Notes: generated by a model from the letters alone, not told the origin. Shown: positions 50,449-58,113, numbered from the stretch's first letter. The stretch: DNA of 64,000 nucleotides from Methylococcaceae bacterium UBA6146 (GCA_002422395.1 DIUY01000029.1:131289-195288), one strand, 5' to 3'. Made by a program: numbers and translations.

Positions 50449-52003
50449 CGATGTTGTTATGCTCTCGCGGCTGCAATTTGGCCTGACCGCGCTGTACCAT
50501 TTTCTGTTTGTGCCGCTCACTTTGGGCATGACGTTTATCCTCGGCATTATGGAATCGGTCTATGTGATGACGGGTAAAACCGTTTACAAAGACATGACGA
50601 AGTTCTGGGGCAAGCTGTTCGGCATCAATTTCGCAATGGGCGTGACCACGGGCCTAACGCTGGAATTCCAGTTCGGCACCAATTGGGCCTATTACTCGCA
50701 CTATGTCGGTGACATTTTTGGCCCGCTCCTTGCCAGTGAAGGCTGGATGGCGTTCTTTTTGGAATCAACCTTCGTCGGGCTGTTCTTTTTTGGCTGGGAT
50801 AAATTGACCAAGGTGCAACATCTCACCGTGACTTGGCTATTAGCCGTTGGCACCAGCTTGTCGGCATTGTGGATTTTAATTGCCAACGGCTGGATGCAGC
50901 ATCCGGTCGGCGCGGAATTCAATTACGAAACACTGCGTATGGAAATGACCAGCTTCGCCGCCGTGATTTTAAATCCGGTCGCGCAGGTTAAATTTGTGCA
51001 TACCGTGGCGGCGGGGTATGTCACGGGTTCGATGTTCGTGCTGGGCATCAGCTCGTGGTATTTGCTGAACAAACGTGACATCGGCTTTGCGCGGCGGTCA
51101 TTTTCGATTGCTTCGGCCTTTGGCTTGGCGTCGATTTTGTCGGTCATTGTGTTAGGCGACGAAAGCGGCTACACCGAAGGCGAAACACAAAAAATGAAGT
51201 TGGCGGCGATTGAGGCCGAATGGGAAACCGAATCGGCGCCGGCCAGTTTTACGGTCATCGGTTTGCCCAATCAAGCGGAGCAACGCACTGATTACGCCAT
51301 CAAAATCCCCTATGTTTTGGGCTTGATAGCCACCCGTTCGATTGATGAAGAAGTCAAAGGTCTAAAGGAGTTACGCACGGAAAGCACCGAACGGGTTAAA
51401 AGCGGCATGGTGGCATACGGCGAGTTGCAAAAACTGCGTAGCGGTGACCGTAGCGACGCGACCAAGCAAGCTTTTGCCGAACATAAAGCCGACTTGGGTT
51501 ATGGGCTGTTGCTGAAAAAATATACTGAAAACGTGGTCGATGCCGATGCGGCAACCATAGAAAAGGCCGCTAATGACACTGTGCCTAAAGTCGCGCCGCT
51601 GTTCTGGACATTCCGCGTGATGGTGGCTTGTGGCTTCACCATGCTGGTGGTGTTTGCGCTGGCATTTTATTTCTGCGCCACCCGCGTTGCCGATCAAAAA
51701 CGCTGGCTGTTGCGCCTAGCGGTGTGGTGTATACCGTTGCCGTGGATTGCCGCCGAAACCGGCTGGTTTGTCGCCGAATTTGGCCGCCAGCCGTGGACCA
51801 TTTCCGGCATCCTCCCCACCCATCTGAGCGTATCGAGCGTCAGTAGCGGGCAATTGTGGTTCAGTATCGGCGGCTTTGCCTTGTTCTATACAATACTACT
51901 CATCATCGAACTGTATCTGATGCAGAAATATGTGCGTATCGGCCCCAGCAGTTTGCACACGGGGCGTTATTGCCATGAACAAGCCACGATTATTGGACAT
52001 TAA
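50438..52003 (+). CDS. cydA: Cytochrome bd ubiquinol oxidase subunit I
   Basis: 521 residues from ATG 50438 with AAGGAG at 50425-50430; matches E. coli CydA (522). Quinol oxidase with very high O2 affinity, insensitive to much that blocks haem-copper oxidases. Seen: haem ligand region RLQFGLTALYHFLFVPLTLG, GRQPWTISGILPT, NGWMQHPVGAEFN, GDESGYTEGETQKMKLAAIE (Q-loop start) and FWTFRVMVACGF (haem b558 Met ligand region). Second gene of the operon cydP-cydA-unknown-cydB-cydX. Confidence 0.96.
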   Translation: MFGDDVVMLSRLQFGLTALYHFLFVPLTLGMTFILGIMESVYVMTGKTVYKDMTKFWGKLFGINFAMGVTTGLTLEFQFGTNWAYYSHYVGDIFGPLLASEGWMAFFLESTFVGLFFFGWDKLTKVQHLTVTWLLAVGTSLSALWILIANGWMQHPVGAEFNYETLRMEMTSFAAVILNPVAQVKFVHTVAAGYVTGSMFVLGISSWYLLNKRDIGFARRSFSIASAFGLASILSVIVLGDESGYTEGETQKMKLAAIEAEWETESAPASFTVIGLPNQAEQRTDYAIKIPYVLGLIATRSIDEEVKGLKELRTESTERVKSGMVAYGELQKLRSGDRSDATKQAFAEHKADLGYGLLLKKYTENVVDADAATIEKAANDTVPKVAPLFWTFRVMVACGFTMLVVFALAFYFCATRVADQKRWLLRLAVWCIPLPWIAAETGWFVAEFGRQPWTISGILPTHLSVSSVSSGQLWFSIGGFALFYTILLIIELYLMQKYVRIGPSSLHTGRYCHEQATIIGH

Positions 52004-52016
52004 TAAGGAAAATGTC

Positions 52017-52529
52017 ATGAAAAAATCAATTATCTATTTTCTGTTAGCTTGTGCATTTTGCTCCACAGCCGCCGCCGAGCCTGCTGCAACTGCCGAGCGG
52101 ATAAATGAAGTTGCCGGACGTGGCGTCCATGTGATGCCGTTTGATTTGGAAAAAACCCTGCATATTTTTAATAAAACCGATAGCGGCGGCATACAGCAGG
52201 TGATTGCTAAAAATACCGGGGATAGCGGACAAATTGGCTTGATCCGCCAACATCTTGCAGGAATCGCCGCCCATTTTGCCCAAGGGGATTTTTCCGGCCC
52301 GCAGCGTATCCACGGCAATGACATGCCGGGCGTTAAGGAATTGGCTTCAGCGGCAGGGCGGGTGCGGTTCAACTACCAGGACTTGCCGGATGGGGGGCAA
52401 ATTGATTATGTGACGGACGCCCCCGAACTGATAGCCGCTATCCATCGTTATTTCGATGCGCAGCTTAGCGATCATGCCCGCCATGCCATATCGGGCGACC
52501 ATGCTTTGCATCACAAGCCCCAGCGATAA
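52017..52529 (+). CDS. Exported His-rich protein inside the cyd operon, function unknown
   Basis: 170 residues from ATG 52017 (ribosome site AAGGAA). Signal peptide MKKSIIYFLLACAFCSTAAA. The mature part reads VAGRGVHVMPFDLEKTLHIF, NKTDSGGIQQVIAKNTGDSG, HLAGIAAHFAQGDFSGPQRI and ends with a His-rich tail (SDHARHAISGDHALHHKPQR). Relatives are sometimes annotated aspartate carbamoyltransferase, but no carbamoyl-phosphate motif (STRT) is present, so I do not use it. The position between cydA and cydB, 13 bases after cydA, suggests a role in bd oxidase assembly or haem/metal handling in the periplasm (inference). Confidence 0.75.
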   Translation: MKKSIIYFLLACAFCSTAAAEPAATAERINEVAGRGVHVMPFDLEKTLHIFNKTDSGGIQQVIAKNTGDSGQIGLIRQHLAGIAAHFAQGDFSGPQRIHGNDMPGVKELASAAGRVRFNYQDLPDGGQIDYVTDAPELIAAIHRYFDAQLSDHARHAISGDHALHHKPQR

Positions 52530-52536
52530 GCGTTCT

Positions 52537-52645
52537 GGTAGTGGGTTAAATCTGTAATTTTAGTTCGTAATGTGGAGTGCAAACCTAGGTTTGCGCCTGT
52601 ACAAGCCTAGGCTTGTACTCCAGCCACCAGATTTAATCCACCACC
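52537..52645. repeat. Family 1 miniature repeat, copy F, inside the cyd operon
   Basis: Reverse-oriented 109-base copy: GGTAGTGGGTTAAAT to ATTTAATCCACCACC, with GCAAACCTAGGTTTGC and TACAAGCCTAGGCTTGTA. It begins seven bases after the unknown gene and ends 34 bases before cydB, so it would fold in the operon mRNA. Confidence 0.93.
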
Positions 52646-52679
52646 AGCGTTCTAACCATTTTTAAGAGAGGAATACTTC

Positions 52680-53819
52680 ATGTTTGATTATGAAACTATG
52701 CGCGTGATCTGGTGGCTGTTCATCGGCGTGGTCGCGATTGCCTTTGCCTTGACGGAAGGCTTTGATTTTGGTGTCAGCACTTTGCTGCCCTTTATCGGCA
52801 AAAGCGATGTCGAGCGGCGCGTTATTATCAATACCGTGGGCGCAACATGGGAAGGCAACCAAGTCTGGCTGGTGCTCTTGGGCGGTGCGATTTTTGCCGT
52901 GTGGCCCGCCGTTTATGCCACGTTATTTTCAGGCTTATATGTGGCGATGTTGTTAGTGCTGTTTGCCTTGTTTTTTCGGCCCGTGGGCTTTGATTACCGC
53001 AGCAAAGTCAATGACCCACGCTGGCGTAATGCGTGGGATTGGGGGTTGTTTATTGGCGGCACTTTACCGCCAGTTTTACTGGGCGTTTTGGTCGGCAATC
53101 TGATCCTTGGCCTGCCCTTCCATCTCGATCAGGATTTACGGGCTTTTTACGACGGTTCATTCTGGGGGTTATTGAGCCCATTCGCTTTGTTATGCGGTGC
53201 CGTCAGTTTGTTAGCCAGCAGTTTTCACGGCGCGTTGTTTTTAAAATGGCGTACTGAAGACGTTATCCATGAGCGTGCCACCCAAGCGGTGGCCATTCTA
53301 GGCCCGCTCCTGTTAGCCGGAATGGCAGTGGCGGTAGTTTGGGTGTTTGCCTTGATAGACCGCCCGGAAATCACCCAGATGGCCGCCACCGACGCGCCTT
53401 CCAATCCGCTCAATAAAACCGTGATTGCAGCCGGTGCCAGCTGGTCACAACATTTTATGGCACATCCATTGATGCTGTTGGCGCCGCTGTTAGGTTTTCT
53501 TGGCTTGATTTTGGCTTGGCTGCTTGGTAAAGGCACTTCAACAATGGCGGCTTTCCTGTTCAGTAGCCTGGGGCTTACCGGCATTTTGTTGACCGTGGGG
53601 TTTGGCTTGTTCCCTTTCTTGCTGATTTCCTCAACTGATCCACGCTCTAGCCTGACCTTATGGGATGCCAGCTCCAGCCACACCACTTTATTATGGGCGT
53701 TTTGGATCACCGTGGTGTTTCTGCCTATCGTGTTGTTATATACCCGCTGGGTGTACAAAATACTATGGGGCAGCGTCACCGAAGCATCAGTTTTAAAAGA
53801 TTCTCACACACTTTATTAG
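52680..53819 (+). CDS. cydB: Cytochrome bd ubiquinol oxidase subunit II
   Basis: 379 residues, exactly the E. coli length. Nine hydrophobic helices; N-terminal YETMRVIWWLFIGVVAIAFA, LTEGFDFGVSTLLPFIGKSD, GATWEGNQVWLVLLGGAIFA and YATLFSGLYVAMLL are signature segments. GAGAGGAA ahead of ATG 52680. Partners CydA. It is separated from the upstream unknown gene by a miniature repeat; a minor effect on expression is possible. Confidence 0.96.
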   Translation: MFDYETMRVIWWLFIGVVAIAFALTEGFDFGVSTLLPFIGKSDVERRVIINTVGATWEGNQVWLVLLGGAIFAVWPAVYATLFSGLYVAMLLVLFALFFRPVGFDYRSKVNDPRWRNAWDWGLFIGGTLPPVLLGVLVGNLILGLPFHLDQDLRAFYDGSFWGLLSPFALLCGAVSLLASSFHGALFLKWRTEDVIHERATQAVAILGPLLLAGMAVAVVWVFALIDRPEITQMAATDAPSNPLNKTVIAAGASWSQHFMAHPLMLLAPLLGFLGLILAWLLGKGTSTMAAFLFSSLGLTGILLTVGFGLFPFLLISSTDPRSSLTLWDASSSHTTLLWAFWITVVFLPIVLLYTRWVYKILWGSVTEASVLKDSHTLY

Positions 53820-53829
53820 GAGCAACGGC

Positions 53830-53976
53830 ATGTGGTATTTCACTTGGATATTGGGCGTCGGCTTTGCGTCGGCATTTGCCATCATCAACGCAATGTGGCT
53901 GGAATCGGTGTGCGACATCGACACCCATGGCATTGACCAGTCTTGTAGCGATTTACATAATAAAGATTTAGATTGA
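53830..53976 (+). CDS. cydX: Cytochrome bd small subunit CydX
   Basis: 48 residues, below usual ORF cut-offs. MWYFTWILGVGFASAFAIIN then AMWLESVCDID: the same MWYFxWILG start as E. coli CydX (37 aa), one helix, conserved Glu after it. AGGAG at 53818-53822 overlaps the cydB stop and is seven bases from the ATG. The tail is longer than in E. coli and contains two Cys (VCDIDTHGIDQSCSDLHN). CydX stabilises the haem d site. Confidence 0.93.
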   Translation: MWYFTWILGVGFASAFAIINAMWLESVCDIDTHGIDQSCSDLHNKDLD

Positions 53977-53983
53977 AAGATAA

Positions 53984-54013
53984 GCCACTGCCAATCCCAA
54001 GATTGGCAGTGGC
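53984..54013 (+). terminator. Hairpin ending the cyd operon
   Basis: GCCACTGCCAATC (53984-53996) and GATTGGCAGTGGC (54001-54013), perfect 13-base stem, 4-base loop, eight bases after cydX. No T-run follows, so it may act as a 3' stabiliser or weak terminator. Confidence 0.65.
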
Positions 54014-54062
54014 AGCGGCACTATCGAACCTTAACGGCATGAATCGCTTAAAGGCGATACCC

Positions 54063-54205
54063 TCATTTCAACAAACTGAGTTGCCCATAACGCCCTTCTT
54101 CTTGTTCCTGCTCCCCTGATATACGCCCTGACAATCTCTTCATCAGCCCCACTGTGGACACGAAATAGCCCCGTACCCAGAAGTTTTCTGATGTCGATGC
54201 ACATT
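54063..54205 (-). pseudogene. IS200/IS605-type TnpA C-terminal remnant
   Basis: On the minus strand three frames in turn read ENFWVRGYFVSTVG, ADEEIVRAYIRG and EQEQEEGRYGQLSLLK (stop), which together make the C-terminus of a Y1 transposase (WxRGYFVSTVGADE…IRxYIxxQ). Two single-base shifts break it and the N-terminal two thirds are gone. Just upstream CCCCAGC ATG GCTGGGG (54214-54230) is a hairpin of the kind found at IS200 ends. Non-functional. Confidence 0.7.
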
Positions 54206-54244
54206 GGGAGTCCCCCCAGCATGGCTGGGGATTTACCATTTTAA

Positions 54245-55306
54245 TCAGTTTTCGGCGGCATCCTTCAAGCTTGCCATGTCAATCACAAAGCGATACTTGA
54301 CGTCACTTTTCAACACCCGTCCATACGCTTCGTTAACTTGTTGTATCGGGATAATTTCAATATCGGACGTGATGTTATGTTCAGCGCAAAAATCCAGCAT
54401 TTCTTGGGTTTCTTTGATGCCACCGATCAAGGATCCGGCAATAGTCCGGCGTTTAAAGATCAAATGGCCTACCGAAGGCGACGGATGCGGCTGGTCAGGC
54501 ACACCGACCAGGCATAAGGTGCCATCGCGTTTTAGCAAGGCCGTATAAGCATCCAGATTATGCGGGGCGGCGACGGTGTTCAGGATAAAATCAAAACTGG
54601 CAAGATGCTGCTCCATTTCTTCAGCATTCTTCGATATTACGACTTCATCCGCCCCCAGACGTTTAGCATCGTTTGCTTTGCTGGGCGTGGTCGTAAACAT
54701 GACGACATGGGCGCCCAGCGCATGGGCGAATTTGACTGCCATGTGCCCTAGCCCACCCAAACCAACCACCCCGACTTTATCGCCTTTACCGACCTGCCAG
54801 TGCATTAACGGCGAATAAGTGGTGATTCCGGCACATAACAAGGGTGCCACAGCCGCCAAATCCAAGCGTTCGGAAACTTTCAGGACAAAATGCTTATCGA
54901 CAACAATATGGTTGGAATAACCACCGTAATTACTGCCACCGGTATGCTTGTCGAAGCTGTTGTAGGTGAACACCGCGTTATTGCAATATTGCTCCAGATC
55001 CTCTTGGCAATCCGGGCAAATCCGGCAAGAATCAACCATGCACCCGACACCGACGCTATCACCGACCGCAAACTCCGTGACCGCGCCGCCGATTTGGATA
55101 ACCTTGCCGACAATTTCATGACCCGGCACCATCGGAAAGGTCGAGCCGCCCCATTCATCACGCACTTGATGAATATCGGAATGGCAAATTCCGCAATAAA
55201 GGATTTCAATCTGGACATCGGTCGGCAACAGCGCGCGCCGCTCAAACTTAAAAGGGACTAGCGGCGCATTGTGGGCATGCGCGGCATAACCTATCGCTTT
55301 GTACAT
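54245..55306 (-). CDS. Zinc-dependent alcohol dehydrogenase (YahK/CAD type)
   Basis: 353 residues. NADP-linked medium-chain dehydrogenase: catalytic zinc site CGICHSDIH and GHEIVGKV, structural zinc Cys set GCMVDSCRICPDCQEDLEQYC, cofactor motif VGVVGLGGLGHMAVKFAHAL. This is the YahK/AdhA/cinnamyl-alcohol branch, which reduces a broad range of aldehydes. In a methylotroph it could deal with aldehyde overload or fermentation products when oxygen is low. Single gene; 52 bases from lpxA. Confidence 0.93.
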   Translation of the reverse strand: MYKAIGYAAHAHNAPLVPFKFERRALLPTDVQIEILYCGICHSDIHQVRDEWGGSTFPMVPGHEIVGKVIQIGGAVTEFAVGDSVGVGCMVDSCRICPDCQEDLEQYCNNAVFTYNSFDKHTGGSNYGGYSNHIVVDKHFVLKVSERLDLAAVAPLLCAGITTYSPLMHWQVGKGDKVGVVGLGGLGHMAVKFAHALGAHVVMFTTTPSKANDAKRLGADEVVISKNAEEMEQHLASFDFILNTVAAPHNLDAYTALLKRDGTLCLVGVPDQPHPSPSVGHLIFKRRTIAGSLIGGIKETQEMLDFCAEHNITSDIEIIPIQQVNEAYGRVLKSDVKYRFVIDMASLKDAAEN

Positions 55307-55358
55307 AAAAGACCCCCTTGATAACAGTTAAAAAAATAGTGATTAAGAAACGCCACGA

Positions 55359-56132
55359 TTAGGCGGAAATATCAACAAATCCATGCACGCCCCGTTTGGA
55401 TTTGACAGCCAGCCAAGCTTTCAAAAGTTTCAGCTCTTCGGTTTCTTCCAAGGTATCTAGGCTTTGCTTGTTCCTTAACAGACGGAACGCAGCCGACAAG
55501 GCCTTATAACGTTCGCCGGTGATGCCTGCACGCCTTAAACCGACCGTATTCAACTTATAATGCCGTGCCGGCCGCCCGCCGATGAGCGTGAAAGGGATCA
55601 CATCCATATTCAGGCCAGTGGTGCCCTGCACTATCGCATAAGCGCCAATCCTGCAAAACTGGTGCGCAACCACGCCACCGCCCATGAACACATTGTTGCC
55701 CACATCGACATGCCCGCCTATCGCGACATTATTGGCAAAAATAACACTATCGCCGACGTGGCAATCGTGCGCAACATGGCTGTTGTTCATAAAAAAACAG
55801 CCTGAGCCGATGTGTGTTTCACCTTGTTCTTTAGCAGACCGGTGTGCAGTGAAGCCTTCCCTAAACACATTGTTATCGCCAACTATCAACCAAGAAACTG
55901 TTTCCGCTTTAAAGCTTGTATCCTGGGGCAAATCACCTAGCACCGCATGGGGATGCAGCTTATTGCCAACGCCCATTTTGACATAGGGCTGAACAACGGC
56001 ATGGGCGCCAATTTGGCAGTCAGCCCCTATTTCAACGCCTGCTTCAATAACCGCGAAAGGCCCTACCGTCACATTGTCGTCTAACAGTGCGCCAGGGGCT
56101 ATGTAGGCCGTCGGGTGAATCGTTTGAGTCAT
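55359..56132 (-). CDS. lpxA: LpxA-like acyl-[ACP]-UDP-GlcNAc O-acyltransferase
   Basis: 257 residues; left-handed beta-helix hexapeptide repeats from residue 5 to ~190 (IHPTAYIAPGALLDDNVTVG and on), catalytic His in NNSHVAHDCHVGD, then a C-terminal helical domain. LpxA transfers an R-3-hydroxyacyl chain to UDP-GlcNAc, the first step of lipid A. It is not next to lpxD/fabZ/lpxB as in most genomes, so it may be a second copy with altered acyl length or substrate. The 5-base gap to xerD suggests co-transcription with ogt-xerD. Confidence 0.88.
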   Translation of the reverse strand: MTQTIHPTAYIAPGALLDDNVTVGPFAVIEAGVEIGADCQIGAHAVVQPYVKMGVGNKLHPHAVLGDLPQDTSFKAETVSWLIVGDNNVFREGFTAHRSAKEQGETHIGSGCFFMNNSHVAHDCHVGDSVIFANNVAIGGHVDVGNNVFMGGGVVAHQFCRIGAYAIVQGTTGLNMDVIPFTLIGGRPARHYKLNTVGLRRAGITGERYKALSAAFRLLRNKQSLDTLEETEELKLLKAWLAVKSKRGVHGFVDISA

Positions 56133-56137
56133 GTTGT

Positions 56138-57022
56138 CTATCCTCTAGGATGATATTTGGAATGTAAGTCTTTTAAACGTTCGCGGGCGATATGCGTGTA
56201 AATTTGTGTCGTTGACAAATCCGCGTGACCCAGCAGCAATTGCACCACCCGCAGATCCGCGCCGTGGTTTAACAAATGCGTGGCGAAGGCATGGCGTAAC
56301 GTGTGCGGCGACAAGGTTTTATTGATCCCGGCCGTTTTGGCGTGGCGTTTGATAATATGCCAAAACGCCTGGCGTGTCATGCTGCCACCCCGATTAGTGA
56401 CGAACAGATAATCACATTGCCGTTCCCCAAGGATGGTTTTTCTTGTCTGTCCCATGTACCCCTCCAGCCAGCTCATGGCTTCCTCCCCAACCGGCACGAG
56501 GCGCTCTTTATTGCCTTTGCCGATGATTCTGACCACACCCTGCCTAAAGCTAACCTGCTCAAATTTTAAATTGACCAGTTCCGACACCCTAAGCCCTGTG
56601 GCATAAAGCATTTCCAGCATGGTTTTATCGCGGTATCCCAAAGCATTGGTGACTTCTGGCGCATCCAACAATAATTCGACATCATGCTCAGAGAGGAAAA
56701 TAGGTAAGGGTTTGCCAATATGTGGGGATGAGATTAACGCGGTCGGATCGACGGAAACATAGTTTTCCCTAATGTAATAACCATAAAAACGGCGCAGGCT
56801 GGACAAAATACGCGCTGAAGAGCGGCTACCTATACCGGCTTCATAGCGGCTGGCAAGGAATGACGATAATTGGCCGTTATCAACAGCCAGCATAGGCTTA
56901 TTTGCCAACCACTTAGCAAATATGCGCAAATCGCTACGGTATGCCGACAGCGTGTTTTCACTCAGTCCTTGCTCCACCCATGCCGCATCGAGAAATTGGT
57001 CTATCAAATCATCGGTGGTCAT
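56138..57022 (-). CDS. xerD: Tyrosine recombinase XerD
   Basis: 294 residues, as E. coli XerD (298). Resolves chromosome dimers at dif with XerC and FtsK. Catalytic set: R in YATGLRVSELVNL, K in GKGNKERLVPV, H/R in LSPHTLRHAFATHLL, H in LLGHADLSTTQIY and Tyr in the same segment. Start ATG 57022 overlaps the stop of ogt (ATGA), so translation is coupled. The N-terminal SAM-like domain is complete. Confidence 0.93.
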   Translation of the reverse strand: MTTDDLIDQFLDAAWVEQGLSENTLSAYRSDLRIFAKWLANKPMLAVDNGQLSSFLASRYEAGIGSRSSARILSSLRRFYGYYIRENYVSVDPTALISSPHIGKPLPIFLSEHDVELLLDAPEVTNALGYRDKTMLEMLYATGLRVSELVNLKFEQVSFRQGVVRIIGKGNKERLVPVGEEAMSWLEGYMGQTRKTILGERQCDYLFVTNRGGSMTRQAFWHIIKRHAKTAGINKTLSPHTLRHAFATHLLNHGADLRVVQLLLGHADLSTTQIYTHIARERLKDLHSKYHPRG

Positions 57023-57525
57023 GGTTTAAAAGCGGCTTCAAATGCCAATAACTGGTGTTTTATAGTCATAAAATGGCCGTCGGTTTGTCCGCAATAGCCC
57101 CCCATGCCTGACACAGAAACCACGCGATGGCAAGGGATAAACAAGGGATAGGGGTTATCGCGGCAGGCATTGCCCACCGCCCGCGCTGCCGAGCCAATCT
57201 TTTTGGCTAGTGCCGAATATGTCAAGGTTTCGCCAAGAGGAATCTGCGCCAGCGCCGCCCAAACCTGCTGTCTGTAAGCGCTGCCTTGCCTTAGCAAGTT
57301 AATGGTGACTGGCGCATCAGAATTTAGCCAATATCGGCTTAGTTCTGGCCAATGGTATTCGTCAATCTGACCCGACAAACTATCGCCCTGCGCCCAATCG
57401 GCATTGCAGATCACATTCTGGCAAACAGACAAGATCAGCTTTCCCGCAGGGGTGTTGACAGCGGCAACAGCCTCAGTCGCTGCACAATGGTCTATAGGGT
57501 CTATCCAGTGAATTATGAATGGCAT
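57019..57525 (-). CDS. ogt: Methylated-DNA-protein cysteine methyltransferase
   Basis: 168 residues from ATG 57525 (MPFIIHWIDPIDHCAATEAV); the frame upstream to 57597 is made of a family 2 repeat and is rejected. It removes methyl groups from O6-methylguanine and O4-methylthymine in one-use reaction. Seen: RQQVWAALAQIPLGETLTYS, AVGNACRDNPYPLFIPCHRV (acceptor Cys in PCHR), and GGYCGQ. Coupled to xerD by a four-base overlap. Confidence 0.93.
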   Translation of the reverse strand: MPFIIHWIDPIDHCAATEAVAAVNTPAGKLILSVCQNVICNADWAQGDSLSGQIDEYHWPELSRYWLNSDAPVTINLLRQGSAYRQQVWAALAQIPLGETLTYSALAKKIGSAARAVGNACRDNPYPLFIPCHRVVSVSGMGGYCGQTDGHFMTIKHQLLAFEAAFKP

Positions 57526-57560
57526 TAAACAAAAATAAGCGGGGCGTTCATAAGATTTTT

Positions 57561-57652
57561 GGTGGAGATAAAAATGGTAATGATATTTTGGAATCAAAAA
57601 ACATGTTTTTTGACTCCGCTGTCACTTAAGCATTTGAATGTTTGCCACTACC
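57561..57652. repeat. Family 2 miniature repeat, copy 5 (reversed)
   Basis: Full 92-base copy in reverse: GGTGGAGATAAAAATGGTAA, palindrome CAAAAAACATGTTTTTTG, ... CATTTGAATGTTTGCCACTA CC. Lies upstream of ogt and probably overlaps its promoter region. Confidence 0.9.
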
Positions 57653-57666
57653 AGATTTTTAACAGC

Positions 57667-57715
57667 GTAGGTGCGCCCGTTGGCCGCGATAATCGCGGCC
57701 AACGGGCGCACCTAC
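57667..57715. repeat. 49-base perfect palindrome
   Basis: GTAGGTGCGCCCGTTGGCCG plus CGAT (57667-57690) and its exact reverse complement at 57692-57715, one base apart. GTAGGTGCG-type palindromes are a known REP class. Between ogt and the unknown exported gene; it could also terminate minus-strand ogt transcripts from upstream or act as a plus/minus barrier. Confidence 0.95.
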
Positions 57716-57756
57716 AGAAAATGAGAAAATGATAATTTAAAAGTGCGCCGAAAAAA

Positions 57757-58113
57757 TCACTTCTTTGGGTGATGCGCCGCCATCATCTTGGCACGATGCG
57801 CTTTCATGAGTTGGAGTTGTTGGTTTTTAAGCTGTTCTTTTTTAGCCGAATCTTTTTCCGCCAAAATTTGGTTGGACAAATCGTGCATCAATAAACTATG
57901 TTCTTGTTGGGCACGCAAATGCTGATCTTGTTCTTCTTCAGTCATACCGCCCATCCTGCCTATACCCTTATGCTGCATTCCCATCCCTTTTTGCATAGGT
58001 TCGGCGGGTTTTGGCGTAGGCTCTGAGGTTTTTTCCGGCTCAGCGGCATAGCTCAAGTTACTTAGAGGAAATATCAATAAAATGGCGGCAGTTAATTTAT
58101 ATACATTTTTCAT
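57757..58113 (-). CDS. Exported Met/His-rich helical protein, function unknown
   Basis: 118 residues with signal peptide MKNVYKLTAAILLIFPLSNL (cleavage near SYAAE). Then a proline/lysine linker, a Met-Gly-rich part (MQKGMGMQHKGIGRMGGM), and a charged helix (TEEEQDQHLRAQQEHSLLMH ... QLQLMKAHRAKMMAAHHPKK). The size and layout are like CpxP/Spy-type periplasmic proteins, but the LTxxQ motif is not clear. Met and His suggest metal binding, perhaps copper. Single gene. Confidence 0.7.
   Translation of the reverse strand: MKNVYKLTAAILLIFPLSNLSYAAEPEKTSEPTPKPAEPMQKGMGMQHKGIGRMGGMTEEEQDQHLRAQQEHSLLMHDLSNQILAEKDSAKKEQLKNQQLQLMKAHRAKMMAAHHPKK

Noticed and set aside
52017..52529. Aspartate carbamoyltransferase label for the gene in the cyd operon
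   Set aside because: No carbamoyl-phosphate or aspartate-binding motifs; it has a signal peptide and is half the length of PyrB.
57526..57597. N-terminal extension of the ogt protein
   Set aside because: It encodes a family 2 repeat in part and has no similarity to methyltransferases; ATG 57525 gives the normal length.
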